A stretch of 64,000 nt of DNA from the NCBI GenBank assembly GCA_024232965.1, contig JACKQF010000001.1, positions 806,001 through 870,000 on the forward strand, given 5' to 3'. Numbering within the stretch: position 1 is the stretch's first letter; each line of letters starts with the position of its first letter. Below the pieces are notes generated by a model. The model did no database searches. It saw nothing but the letters and a program-made list of their open reading frames with translations, and was not told the origin of the DNA. Positions 28,395 to 37,453 of this stretch are shown one piece after another. The translations under genes were made by a program, and so were the position numbers. This DNA comes from Verrucomicrobiaceae bacterium (GTDB lineage: Bacteria > Verrucomicrobiota > Verrucomicrobiia > Verrucomicrobiales > Verrucomicrobiaceae).

Positions 28395-29575
28395 GTTTTG
28401 GTGCTTCGGCAAACTTGGCAGCACGCTATCTGGTGCGGCATCGCGTGCAGACGCTATTGCTGGCGAGCACGCTGGCGCTGGTTCTGGCGCTACCGGTGGC
28501 GGTCCGGTTGCTGGTCCGGGCTGCGGAAAAGGAGATGCGCGCTCGGGCGGCCGATACGCCGTTGATTCTAGGGACGCGTGGCAGTGCGGTGGATCTGATG
28601 CTGGCGGCACTGTATTTCCGCCGACAGGCCGTGGAGCCGCTGACGGTGGGACAAATTGATGAGTTGCGCGCGTCGGGCATGGCTGATGCGATTCCTCTCC
28701 AGATCCGCTTTCATGCGCAGTCCGCGCCCATTGTTGGCACCGAGTTGGAGTACTTTCCATATCGCCACTTGCATGTGGTGCAGGGGCGGATGTTTACGCG
28801 GCTGGGCGACTGCGTTTTGGGGGCGGCGATCGCTGAGGAGCGGAAGTTGAAGGTGGGTGATCACGTTTTTTCCTCGCCCGAATCCACTTTCGATATCGCT
28901 GGGGTCTATCCGCTAAAAATGCGGGTGACAGGTATTTTGGCTGCGGCTGGCACGGTGGATGACCAGACCATTTTTGTGGATTTAAAAACCACCTGGCTGA
29001 TCGACGGTCGCGCTCACGGTCACGACGATCTGACGCCAGCCACCGGGGCGGATCTGGTCCTGATGAAGGAAGAGGGGAACGTGGTCGGCAATGCGGCGGT
29101 GAAGATGTACAACGAGGTTACGGACAAGAATGAGGATGGATTCCATTTTCATGGGGATCAGGCAACTTTCCCCGTCACTGCGGCCATCGTTCTGCCTCAC
29201 GAGGAAAAGGGCGAGGCACTGCTGGCGGGCCGCTATTTAAAGAGGCCGGACGGCGTGCGTCTGGTGCGTCCTGCCCAAGAATTGGACACACTGCTGGGCA
29301 CACTTTTCCGGCTGGAGAGCCTCGCTGTGGCTGGGTTGGCGCTCACTGGCGGCTGCGCGTTGGCGGTGGGATCAATCGTGTTTGCACTTTCATTCCGGAT
29401 GCGACAGCGGGAGTTCCAGACCTTGGCGGACATTGGCATTTCTGCGAGCAGTCTGAGGGCGGTAAGGGTCTTCGAGGTTATTCTCGTGGGGGCGGCGGGT
29501 CTGTTTTTGGCGGGGGGGCTGATCGGGGGCTTGCAGTGGCTAGCGCCGACCTTGGTTCGGTTGAGTTTGATGTGA
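28391..29575 (+). CDS. ABC transporter permease, FtsX/MacB type
   Basis: Inner-membrane half of the exporter with the ATPase just upstream. Helix 1 is near residues 20-45 (VQTLLLASTLALVLALPVAV). A large periplasmic MacB_PCD-like domain follows. Then come two helices near 310-330 and 362-385 around the conserved cytoplasmic FALSFRMRQREFQTLADIGI segment. The usual fourth helix of FtsX domains is not evident: the protein ends soon after the third. I checked the G-run near 29511-29517 for a frameshift and found no better continuation. Confidence 0.85.
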   Translation: MSFGASANLAARYLVRHRVQTLLLASTLALVLALPVAVRLLVRAAEKEMRARAADTPLILGTRGSAVDLMLAALYFRRQAVEPLTVGQIDELRASGMADAIPLQIRFHAQSAPIVGTELEYFPYRHLHVVQGRMFTRLGDCVLGAAIAEERKLKVGDHVFSSPESTFDIAGVYPLKMRVTGILAAAGTVDDQTIFVDLKTTWLIDGRAHGHDDLTPATGADLVLMKEEGNVVGNAAVKMYNEVTDKNEDGFHFHGDQATFPVTAAIVLPHEEKGEALLAGRYLKRPDGVRLVRPAQELDTLLGTLFRLESLAVAGLALTGGCALAVGSIVFALSFRMRQREFQTLADIGISASSLRAVRVFEVILVGAAGLFLAGGLIGGLQWLAPTLVRLSLM

Positions 29576-29711
29576 TCTGCCCGGCAGGGGGCTGTCTTGG
29601 CAAAAAAAGGGATCACCGCCCCAGGGCATTGGTTGACAAAGGCAGCTTACGCTCCTTTATACCGTCCCCTTTTAATCAGGACCCAACCCCTCCCGCGCCC
29701 CTACCTTTTCT

Positions 29712-30878
29712 ATGGACCTCATCGCCAAAAACGTCGCCGAATTGTCGCCATCAATGACCCTATCCATCACCAGCCAGGCCAAGGCGTTGAAGAAGCAGGG
29801 CGTGGACGTGGTGAGCTTTGGTGCCGGAGAGCCAGACTTCAATACCCCCGCGCACATCGTTGCTGCCGCTGTTCAAGCATTGAGCGACAACCAGACTCGC
29901 TACACGGAAAGCTCCGGCCTTCTCGAACTGCGCGAGGCGCTTTCCGCCAAGTTCGTCATGGACAACAATCTCCAGTATGACCCCAGCCAGATCAGCGTGA
30001 ACTGCGGTGCCAAGCACTCCTGCTTCAACGCCATCGCCGCTGTGGTGAATCCAGGTGATGAAGTGATCATCCCGGCTCCTTACTGGACCAGCTACCCCGA
30101 GATGGTTCGTCTCGTTGGTGGTGTGCCAGTGGTCGTCGAGACTAAGCGCGAAAACGGCTGGAAGATGACTCCTGACGAGTTTGAGGACGCGATGTCCCCG
30201 ATGACCAAGATGATCATCCTCAATTCCCCAGGCAACCCGACCGGTGCAGTTTACACCCGCGACGAACTGGAAAAGATCGCTGAGATCGCCATCGGTGAAG
30301 ACATTGTGGTCCTCTCCGACGAGATTTACGAAAAGCTCGTTTACGCCGGTCAGGAGCACATCAGCATTGCCTCGCTCAGCAAAGAAATCTACGATTTGAC
30401 GATCACGGTCAACGGTTTCTCCAAAGCCTATGCAATGACCGGCTGGCGTCTCGGTTATACCGCTGCACCAAAACGCATCGCTGAGGCCATCGACACAATC
30501 CAGAGCCACACGACTTCCAATGCAACGACCTTTGCCCAATACGGTGCGATTGCCGCTCTCTCCGGAGACCAGCAGATCGTCGTCGATATGCGCGAAGAAT
30601 TTGATGTGCGCCGCCAATACATGATGAGCCGTCTGAGTGCGATCAAGAACGTCCGCGTTGTTGAGCCTCTCGGAGCCTTCTACTTCCTGGTGGACATCGA
30701 GCCAATGGCCATCAAGTCCGTGAACTTCTGCGAGAAGCTCCTGAGCAAGCAAAAGGTCGCCGTCGTTCCTGGCGTTGCCTTTGGTGCGGAATACACGGTG
30801 CGCTTCAGCTACGCAACTGGCCTCGATGTCATCAACACGGGCATGGATCGTTTCGAGGAGTTCTGCTCCCAGCACTAA
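29712..30878 (+). CDS. Aspartate aminotransferase (class I PLP enzyme)
   Basis: Interconverts aspartate and oxaloacetate using 2-oxoglutarate/glutamate. A 388-residue class Ib aminotransferase. FGAGEPDFNTPAHI lies near the N-terminus, NSPGNPTGAVY in the middle, and the PLP Lys is about residue 238 in VNGFSKAYAMTGWRLGY. The C-terminal Arg block RFSYATG binds the substrate carboxylate. Monocistronic, with a strong terminator 37 bp downstream. A broader prephenate or aromatic specificity cannot be excluded. Confidence 0.93.
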   Translation: MDLIAKNVAELSPSMTLSITSQAKALKKQGVDVVSFGAGEPDFNTPAHIVAAAVQALSDNQTRYTESSGLLELREALSAKFVMDNNLQYDPSQISVNCGAKHSCFNAIAAVVNPGDEVIIPAPYWTSYPEMVRLVGGVPVVVETKRENGWKMTPDEFEDAMSPMTKMIILNSPGNPTGAVYTRDELEKIAEIAIGEDIVVLSDEIYEKLVYAGQEHISIASLSKEIYDLTITVNGFSKAYAMTGWRLGYTAAPKRIAEAIDTIQSHTTSNATTFAQYGAIAALSGDQQIVVDMREEFDVRRQYMMSRLSAIKNVRVVEPLGAFYFLVDIEPMAIKSVNFCEKLLSKQKVAVVPGVAFGAEYTVRFSYATGLDVINTGMDRFEEFCSQH

Positions 30879-30914
30879 TCGACTGCGGGAATTCCGTTGG
30901 TTCGTCCCCATTTG

Positions 30915-30947
30915 AAAAGCGCTCTCCGCAAGGAGGGCGCTTTTTTT
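30915..30947 (+). terminator. Rho-independent terminator after the aminotransferase gene
   Basis: AAAAGCGCTCTCC-GCAA-GGAGGGCGC followed by seven T. A ~9-bp stem with one mismatch. Confidence 0.85.
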
Positions 30948-31019
30948 ATGCGCGTGTGGGAGACTGACACACGCCCGAAGGAGTTTCCCTCGGGTGCAAA
31001 GGTCTGCACCTTCGCGGTC

Positions 31020-31054
31020 CATTCACGAAGGGCCTTGGCAAGACTCTTTCCTTT
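31020..31054. repeat. Dispersed repeat, family C copy 2
   Basis: Near-copy of 3460-3494 (core CGAAGGGCCTTGGCAAGA) located between the convergent aminotransferase and glgP genes. Confidence 0.6.
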
Positions 31055-31090
31055 GAGCTGGTGCTGTTGTGAGATGAACTGGGAAACCAA

Positions 31091-33580
31091 TTAGTCGGTT
31101 GAGTCCGGCACGTTCACCGGGTCAAGGTGCCAGACTTTTTCGGCGTATTCCAAGATGGTCCGGTCCGATGAAAACTTGCCCATGCGGGCTGTATTCATGA
31201 TGGTCATCTTGGCCCAATGCGCGGGATCGCGGTAGGCACGATCTGTGCGGTTTTGGGCATCCTGGTAGGAAGCGAAATCTGCCAGCACCAGATACGGGTC
31301 TCCATGCTCGAGCAGGCTATCGCGGAGAGGCTTGAAGTCGCCATCGCGGCCGGTGAAGAAGTCCGAAGCTAGGCAATCGATAGAATTGCGCAGGACATCG
31401 TTGGCCCAGTAGTACTCCCACGGATTGTAGCCTTTGCCGAGCATGTCGGTGACCTCTTCGACGGTCAGACCGAAGATGAAGATATTCTCTGGGCCGACCT
31501 CTTCGAGAATCTCGATGTTAGCACCGTCGAGAGTGCCGACTGTGAGCGCGCCATTGAGCGCCAGCTTCATGTTGCCGGTTCCAGATGCTTCCTTACCTGC
31601 GGTGGAAATCTGCTGAGAGATGTCTGCTGCAGGGATGATCCTCTCTGCCAGTGTGACGCCGTAGTTGGGCAGGAAGACGACCTTCAATTTGTCTTTGATG
31701 CGGGTGTCGTTGTTGATGCGAGCGCCGATGGCGTTGATGGCGTGGATGATATTCTTGGCCAAGAAATACCCAGGAGCAGCCTTGGCGCCGAAGATGAATA
31801 CGCGGGGGTGAATATCGGCATCGGGACTGTCCAGCAACTGCTGGTACATCGACACGATGTTCAGCAGATTAAGATGCTGGCGCTTGTATTCGTGGAGACG
31901 CTTGATCTGCACGTCAAAAATCGCGTCTGGGCTGACGGTGACGCCGCAGCAATTCTTGATAATCCCAGCGAGAGTGACCTTGTGATCCCTCTTGATGACG
32001 CGATAGCGCTCCTGGAAAGATGAATCCTCTGCGAACTTCTCAAGGCCGTGAAGGAGACCAGCGTCTTTGCGCCATGTATCGCCAATCGACTCGGTGATAA
32101 GGGCGGCCAACTCGGGATTGCAGACATCGAGCCAGCGGCGGAAGGTGATGCCATTGGTGATGTTCAAGAAGCGCCCCGGAAAAAGCTCAGCAAACTCAGG
32201 GAAAAGGCGCTCTTTGAGGAGTTTTGTATGAAGCGCAGCGACGCCGTTGGTCGCACGTCCGCCTAACACGCTTAGGTGGGCCATTCGGATCGACTTTGTG
32301 CCACGTTCGTCAATCAGCGAGAGGATGCGCTTCTTGTCGGCATCCCCAGGCCACTGGCGTTCGACCTCATGATCGAGGAAGCGCTTGTTGATCTCAAAAA
32401 TGATCTGGAGATGGCGTGGCAGGACGCGTTCAAAAAGAGGCACGCTCCAGGTCTCAAGCGCTTCTGGTAGGAGGGTGTGATTGGTGTATGAGAAGGTTTT
32501 TTGACAGATGCTCCAGGCCTGTTCCCAGGGCAAATTCTCCTCATCGATCAGCAGTCGCATCAGTTCTGGAATGGCGACGGCAGGGTGGGTGTCGTTCAGT
32601 TGGATCGCGGCCTTGTCGGGGAACTCGTTCCAATCCATGTCGTTTTCCCGGCGGAAACGACGCAGGATATCGGCCAGTGAGCAGGCGACGAAGAAGTACT
32701 GCTGCACGAGGCGCAGTTCTTTGCCGCTTTCGGTAGCGTCATTGGGGTAGAGGATTTTGGAGACGGTCTCCGCCATGGCTTTTTCTCGCAGGGCTTCGAC
32801 GTATTCGCCGGCATTGAAGGTCTGGAATTGGAATTCCTCAGACGCCTGGGCCTCCCAGAGGCGCAGCAAATTGAAGGTATTGGAGTCGTAGCCAACAATC
32901 GGGATGTCCCAGGGCAGTCCAATGATCGTGCGCGTATCGACCCACTCGGTGTGCGCTTTGCCTTTGTCGTCAAACTTTTGCACCACGCGACCGTACAAGT
33001 GCACAGTCTGACTGTAGCTAGGGCGCATGGTTTTCCATGGATTGCCATCGCGAGTCCATGCGTCGGGTTGCTCCATCTGCTTGCCGTCCACAAAGGTCTG
33101 TCGGAAGAGCCCGAACTCATAGTGAATGCCGTAGCCGACTGCAGGCAGGTTCAGCGTGCTCAAGGAATCCAGGAAGCAGGCGGCGAGACGACCAAGGCCG
33201 CCATTGCCGAGGCCCATGTCTGGCTCCTTGTTGAGGATTTCTGTGAGGTCCTGGCCGAGTTCTCCAAGAGCGGCCTTTGTAGCGTCGTAGATGCCCGCGT
33301 TGCGCAGATTGTTTTCCAGCAAGCGTCCCATCAAGTATTCGAGGGAGAAGTAGTGTAGGCGGCGAACGCGGTTTCGGCGATGATACGCCCGGGAATGGGA
33401 GCAATGATCTAAAACACGATCACGAACGGCCAGACAGGTGGCGACCCACCAATCGCGAGTCGGTGCCGTCTCGATGTCTGCACCCAGGGTGAAGCGGAGA
33501 TGGTTCTCGATGGATGTTTTGAGTCCTGCGGAGGTATCCGTCAGGGTGGCGCCGGGGCTATCTGGATGGGGGTTGATCAT
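31091..33580 (-). CDS. glgP: Glycogen/starch phosphorylase
   Basis: Releases glucose-1-phosphate from glycogen; cytoplasmic, PLP-dependent. ~829 residues, normal for the family. Conserved blocks include YFSLEYLMGRLLENNLRN, MGLGNGGLGRLAACFLDSL, YTNHTLLPEALE and the PLP-lysine segment EASGTGNMKLALNGALTVGT. I start at ATG 33580; the frame is open to 33619, but that would overlap rsmI, and residues before 33580 are not family-like. Probably cotranscribed with the upstream rsmI (24-bp gap). Confidence 0.95.
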   Translation of the reverse strand: MINPHPDSPGATLTDTSAGLKTSIENHLRFTLGADIETAPTRDWWVATCLAVRDRVLDHCSHSRAYHRRNRVRRLHYFSLEYLMGRLLENNLRNAGIYDATKAALGELGQDLTEILNKEPDMGLGNGGLGRLAACFLDSLSTLNLPAVGYGIHYEFGLFRQTFVDGKQMEQPDAWTRDGNPWKTMRPSYSQTVHLYGRVVQKFDDKGKAHTEWVDTRTIIGLPWDIPIVGYDSNTFNLLRLWEAQASEEFQFQTFNAGEYVEALREKAMAETVSKILYPNDATESGKELRLVQQYFFVACSLADILRRFRRENDMDWNEFPDKAAIQLNDTHPAVAIPELMRLLIDEENLPWEQAWSICQKTFSYTNHTLLPEALETWSVPLFERVLPRHLQIIFEINKRFLDHEVERQWPGDADKKRILSLIDERGTKSIRMAHLSVLGGRATNGVAALHTKLLKERLFPEFAELFPGRFLNITNGITFRRWLDVCNPELAALITESIGDTWRKDAGLLHGLEKFAEDSSFQERYRVIKRDHKVTLAGIIKNCCGVTVSPDAIFDVQIKRLHEYKRQHLNLLNIVSMYQQLLDSPDADIHPRVFIFGAKAAPGYFLAKNIIHAINAIGARINNDTRIKDKLKVVFLPNYGVTLAERIIPAADISQQISTAGKEASGTGNMKLALNGALTVGTLDGANIEILEEVGPENIFIFGLTVEEVTDMLGKGYNPWEYYWANDVLRNSIDCLASDFFTGRDGDFKPLRDSLLEHGDPYLVLADFASYQDAQNRTDRAYRDPAHWAKMTIMNTARMGKFSSDRTILEYAEKVWHLDPVNVPDSTD

Positions 33581-33603
33581 GGGTGACTGAAGGGGAAGTT
33601 GGA

Positions 33604-34353
33604 TTACCAAGTGATCCACTTGGGGAGTTCGTTCGGCGCGATGAGCAGGGTGATTTCTCCCTTGGGTGGTTTGTTGGTGTAGTGTTTCAGCAGGAAGTGC
33701 GCCGCACCGCGCTGAAATTCTTCAAAACGTTTTGTCAATTCTCTGCCAACCACGACACGATGATCGGGGGCGAGCTCAGCGATGATCTCCAAGGTGCTGA
33801 CGATACGGTAGGGCGATTCGAAGTATACGGAGGTGCAGTCGCGCTGAATGGCTGCGCCAAGCTCGGTCCCTCTCGCACCCTTTTTATGAGGCAAGAATCC
33901 GCCGAAGTAGAATGGGGTGACAGGCAGGCCAGATCCAGATAGGGCAGTCAATACGGCGGATGGGCCAGGCACAGGGTGTAGACGAAGCCCGGCAGCTACG
34001 GTTGCCTGTGCGAGCCGCTGTCCTGGATCGGATACAGTCGGTGTGCCGGCGTCCGAAACCAGCGCAATAGCTGCACCGTTCGCCATCTGCGAGAGCATCT
34101 CTGGGATTCGCCGTGCCTCGTTGTGTTCGTTGAGGCTGATGAGGTGATTCCGGATCTGGTAGTTCTGGAGCAGCCGCACGGTGTGTCGGGTGTCCTCGCA
34201 AGCGATGGTCGTCGCATGTGTCAGCACCTCCAAGGCGCGATGGGTGACATCGCGGAGATTGCCGATGGGGGTGGCGACGATATGGAGCCCCGGTTCGAGA
34301 CTGCGCCGCTCCTGCTCGTCAGGAGGGGGCAGGGCAGGGGAATCGTCGGTCAC
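33604..34353 (-). CDS. rsmI: 16S rRNA (cytidine-1402-2'-O)-methyltransferase
   Basis: Methylates the ribose of C1402 in the decoding centre. Tetrapyrrole-methylase fold, 249 residues. The family block GLHIVATPIGNLRDVTHRAL is near residue 23, ACEDTRHT near 52, ALVSDAGTPTVSDPGQRL near 100, and VPGPSAVLTALSGSGLP near 125. It lies between lptE-like and glgP genes on the same strand. Start at ATG 34353. Confidence 0.94.
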   Translation of the reverse strand: MTDDSPALPPPDEQERRSLEPGLHIVATPIGNLRDVTHRALEVLTHATTIACEDTRHTVRLLQNYQIRNHLISLNEHNEARRIPEMLSQMANGAAIALVSDAGTPTVSDPGQRLAQATVAAGLRLHPVPGPSAVLTALSGSGLPVTPFYFGGFLPHKKGARGTELGAAIQRDCTSVYFESPYRIVSTLEIIAELAPDHRVVVGRELTKRFEEFQRGAAHFLLKHYTNKPPKGEITLLIAPNELPKWITW

Positions 34354-34382
34354 GAAGGAGTTCAGCGGGGGTGCCGGGCGGC

Positions 34383-34895
34383 TTACCAGCCTTCAGAAAT
34401 CTCGCTGACCAAAGATGCGGCGAGGCGCTGTGCGGCATCTTCCATGGCTTGGCGCTCAGACAATTGGAAGTTTGCGTCCAGCACGATGTAGGACTCGCCG
34501 ATGGCGCGGCCTGAGTGCAGGGAGTTGCCTGTCGCGGTGTCGCGGATCTTGTAGTCGGTGCGAAGGCGCACCAGCAATTGGGACGTGCGCAGCACGTTGT
34601 TACGAACGGCACGGAACTGGGAGCGGTCGATGTCGGAGATCTTACCCTCCAGCACGGCCTCAGCGTCTTCCTTGTTCACGATCTCATAAGAGCCATCCAT
34701 CTGGATCTGCTTGATGATTGCATTTGTCACCAGTACCGCCAAGCGGGGCTCAAGCGTCAGATTCTCAAATGTGGGCACGGCGATCTTCGTCACTTGGGTC
34801 AAGTGAGCAGGCTTCACGCCGCCCAACTGATACCCAGCGCAACCACTGAGAAGAAGAGCAAGAACGGGGGTCAACAGGGTGAAAATCTTTTTCAT
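34383..34895 (-). CDS. LptE-like outer-membrane lipoprotein
   Basis: A 170-residue lipoprotein: the signal ends in LLLSGC (Cys 19). The mature part begins AGYQLGG, as LptE-type and related secretion lipoproteins do. The fold has the TKIAVPTFENLTLEPRLA and VTNAIIKQIQMDGSYEIV blocks common to the LptE (LPS-assembly lipoprotein) family in this phylum. It would act with LptD to place LPS in the outer membrane. Next to a bamD-like gene, which fits envelope assembly. Confidence 0.75.
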   Translation of the reverse strand: MKKIFTLLTPVLALLLSGCAGYQLGGVKPAHLTQVTKIAVPTFENLTLEPRLAVLVTNAIIKQIQMDGSYEIVNKEDAEAVLEGKISDIDRSQFRAVRNNVLRTSQLLVRLRTDYKIRDTATGNSLHSGRAIGESYIVLDANFQLSERQAMEDAAQRLAASLVSEISEGW

Positions 34896-34939
34896 GAGAG
34901 CAGTGATGGTCGGAATGGGAGAGGATCGTTGAGGGCGAA

Positions 34940-36313
34940 TCAGGGCTTGGCGTCAGCGGCGGGCTTTGGAGCATCAGCGGTTGGCGCTTCCGCAGGAGCC
35001 GGAGGGGCTGGCACTGGTGGCACGGCTGCACCGGGTGGCTGTGTCGGGATACCAGGAGCTGGAGGCACAGGAAGGAGGGGCGGCTTGTCTGCGCCATCTG
35101 CTGGAGGCAAGAGCATTCCTGGAGCTGCAGTAGCATTGCCGCCTGGTCGAGTTGGAAGCGTTGGCTCTTGAATTGGGATTGGCACAAAGGCATCACCTTC
35201 CGTCCGCATTTTGGGCTTCTGGCTCAGGCGAGCGAGCTCGGGTGCAGGCGGGCCTGCGTAGTCATCGCGGGAGCGGAGGTCAACGGCTGCGGGGACCGTA
35301 TAGTCTTGAGCGGGCTGATCTTTGGTGTCGAGGACCGCTTCAGGATAGGAGCGGGCCAGCGCCGAGAGGAGTTCGCGAGCCTTGTCGGAGGATTCAGCGG
35401 AACCGAATTTGAGGGCTTCGTTGTAGTAAATCGCAGCAGCTTTGGGCTTGCCTTGATTCTCGTAGAACCGACCAATCTCAAGGGACTGAGCGGCTTCCGC
35501 TTCGTTTACCTGGGAAAGAATCGCCGAAGCCTCGTCAGCGCGGTTGCTGGCTGGGTCGGTAGCGAGAAGGGTAGTCATCGCATCGCGGGTCGCGGTGAGG
35601 TTGGAGTTATCCTCGGTGCGTTTAGCAGCGATGTTGCTGATGGAGCCGATGCGGAACTGCGCCTCAGTGGCCTGGGACGACTGCGGGTAGTTGTCTACCA
35701 CTGCCTGATAGGCGGCGACCGCTTCGTTCTTTTCGCCCTGATCTTGATGAACCTCTGCGATCGCGAATTGCGCAAGTGGCGCAAGCTTGCCGTAAGGGGC
35801 ATTGGAGATGACGCGCTTATACATGTCGATCACGCCTTGGGGGCCGACCTTCATAGGAACCATGAGCATGGTGCGCTGCTTCTTGCCGCCTTTGGCCTCT
35901 TCGGCAACCTCGAACTGCTGCTGAAGAGCATCTGAGAAGCGTGGGCTCTGCCGGTAGTCGGTGATCATCTGCTGGAATGCATCCGAGGCATCCTGGAGCT
36001 TCCCAGAATTCCGAATCAGCACGGCGCGATCAAAGGAGGCATCTGCCGCTGCATTCGTGAAAGGATATTGTTTGATGATGGATTCAAACAAGTTGATCGC
36101 CTTACCGCTGTTCCCATCTGACTGGGCTGCGCGACCCTCCGCCAGTAAAGCGCTGGCGGCGGCTTCTTGGGATTGGCGCTCAGAAACGGTTGGCGCTTGC
36201 TTCTGTGATTTCTTGAAGAAATCAAACAGTGCATGTGCCGGAGTGCTGATTTGGCAGGTAAATGCTGCCACAGCAAAGAAGTAGGGCAGTCGGGAGACGG
36301 CAGGGGCTTTCAT
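34940..36313 (-). CDS. BamD/YbgF-like TPR protein, exported
   Basis: Exported 457-residue protein. I use ATG 36313 since a signal peptide follows (RLPYFFAVAAFTCQISTPAHA); the frame open to 36424 adds no family-like sequence. Residues ~40-330 hold tetratricopeptide-like repeats of the BamD/YbgF kind (AINLFESIIKQYPFTNAAAD, VAAYQAVVDNYPQSSQATEA, AAIYYNEALKFGSAESSDKA). The last ~110 residues are Pro/Ala-rich and low complexity. Likely an outer-membrane protein assembly or envelope coordination factor. No lipobox is seen, unlike classical BamD. Confidence 0.72.
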   Translation of the reverse strand: MKAPAVSRLPYFFAVAAFTCQISTPAHALFDFFKKSQKQAPTVSERQSQEAAASALLAEGRAAQSDGNSGKAINLFESIIKQYPFTNAAADASFDRAVLIRNSGKLQDASDAFQQMITDYRQSPRFSDALQQQFEVAEEAKGGKKQRTMLMVPMKVGPQGVIDMYKRVISNAPYGKLAPLAQFAIAEVHQDQGEKNEAVAAYQAVVDNYPQSSQATEAQFRIGSISNIAAKRTEDNSNLTATRDAMTTLLATDPASNRADEASAILSQVNEAEAAQSLEIGRFYENQGKPKAAAIYYNEALKFGSAESSDKARELLSALARSYPEAVLDTKDQPAQDYTVPAAVDLRSRDDYAGPPAPELARLSQKPKMRTEGDAFVPIPIQEPTLPTRPGGNATAAPGMLLPPADGADKPPLLPVPPAPGIPTQPPGAAVPPVPAPPAPAEAPTADAPKPAADAKP

Positions 36314-36486
36314 CGGGTCGAAACTAGTGGATTGAAGATGTCGCGTCAAGCGACCAAAAGCGAGTCTTAAAATATTGCTGCCACAAAACGTATGGGAGGC
36401 CGAAAGAGTCCTTGTGTGGCTCATTTGAAGCCGGGCTTATTAGGATAGGGCTTCGATTCTGCATCGCTATAAATGAGGGACTGCGA

Positions 36487-36561
36487 TGGTGCGCGGTACA
36501 GGGTTCGAACCTGTGGCCCCCACCATGTCAAGGTGATGCTCTACCACTGAGCTAACCGCGC
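36487..36561 (-). tRNA. tRNA-Val (anticodon GAC)
   Basis: Read on the minus strand: acceptor GCGCGGT pairs with ACCGCGC. The D arm is GCTC-AGTGGTA-GAGC, the anticodon stem-loop TCACC-TTGACAT-GGTGG has GAC at the anticodon, and the T arm is ACAGG-TTCGAAC-CTGT. The 3' end ACCA is encoded. Confidence 0.95.
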
Positions 36562-36861
36562 AAATTTTCGGGCCTGTTCATTAACCTACTCCAGCAGGTG
36601 AGCAACTGAATTCTTTGATTTTTGGTGGATGATTTTTAGCATCGTTGTTTTTGGCAGGACTCCTCTATTAACGTTGATGATTTCGTCGCGGTCGGTGGAG
36701 GTGTATTCACCCAGAGGGCCCTCGAATTTGCGGGGTCCTTTAGATATATTCACAAAAGAATAAAATCGTCCTTGCGCGGTGTCTCACCTGTGTTAGGACT
36801 ACCGACTCCCCAGCTCGCGCCGGGGAACTGTCTCTATTGCCCCCACCATTTGCCACTTATC
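36562..36861. other. Spacer upstream of rpmJ, probable promoter region
   Basis: 300 bp between the minus-strand tRNA and rpmJ, without a gene. It is more AT-rich near 36745-36775 (TTTAGATATATTC, AAAAGAATAAAAT), where the promoters of the ribosomal operon would be expected. No sure -35/-10 pair can be set by eye. Confidence 0.4.
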
Positions 36862-36975
36862 ATGCGAGTCCGTCCCTCCGTCAAACCCCTCTGTGAAGCC
36901 TGCCGCGTCATTCGCCGGAAAGGCATTGTCCGCGTCGTCTGCAAGAATCCGCGTCATAAGCAGCGCCAGGGTTGA
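36862..36975 (+). CDS. rpmJ: 50S ribosomal protein L36
   Basis: 37-residue zinc-ribbon ribosomal protein: MRVRPSVKPLCEACRVIRRK, then VVCKNPRHKQRQG. The zinc ligands are C-x2-C, a later Cys and His (C, C, C, H). A longer open frame starts at 36772, but L36 homology begins at ATG 36862. First gene of the rpmJ-rpsM-rpsK-rpsD cluster. Confidence 0.96.
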   Translation: MRVRPSVKPLCEACRVIRRKGIVRVVCKNPRHKQRQG

Positions 36976-37012
36976 GCCTTTCTAAAATCAGCAATCAACA
37001 CGCAATCCCCCT

Positions 37013-37408
37013 ATGGCCCGCCTGCTTGGAGTAGAAATCCCGAACGAAAAGAAAATCGAATACTCGTTGCCTTATATCTATGGCATCGGGCTTCCGATGA
37101 GCCGCAAGATCCTCAGCGCATCGAACATTGACCCGAACATTCGGGCTGGTGAGCTGACGGATGACCAGTTGTCTCTGATCACCCAAATCATTCAGGGCCT
37201 GAAGTTGCCCATCGAAGGTGATCTTCGTCGTGAGATCCAGGCGCACATGAAGCGCATCCTGTCGATCAACTGCTACCGTGCACATCGTCATCGTCGTGGC
37301 CTGCCTGTTCGTGGTCAGCGCACTCACACCAATTCCCGCACCCGCAAAGGTCCACGTAAGACAGTGGGCGCGCAGCGCAATCCTGGTGCCAAGAAGGGTA
37401 AAGTCTAA
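37013..37408 (+). CDS. rpsM: 30S ribosomal protein S13
   Basis: Binds the head of the small subunit and contacts P-site tRNA. Conserved IYGIGLPMSRKIL and DLRREIQAHMKRILSINCYR blocks, then the basic HRHRRGLPVRGQRTHTNSRT tail with a lysine-rich end. At 131 residues it is slightly longer than the usual ~120. Thirty-seven bp after rpmJ. Confidence 0.97.
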   Translation: MARLLGVEIPNEKKIEYSLPYIYGIGLPMSRKILSASNIDPNIRAGELTDDQLSLITQIIQGLKLPIEGDLRREIQAHMKRILSINCYRAHRHRRGLPVRGQRTHTNSRTRKGPRKTVGAQRNPGAKKGKV

Positions 37409-37453
37409 GCCTTCTGAGTCGTCCTTAAATTCCCCTGATTCTTCTTTACCGAC

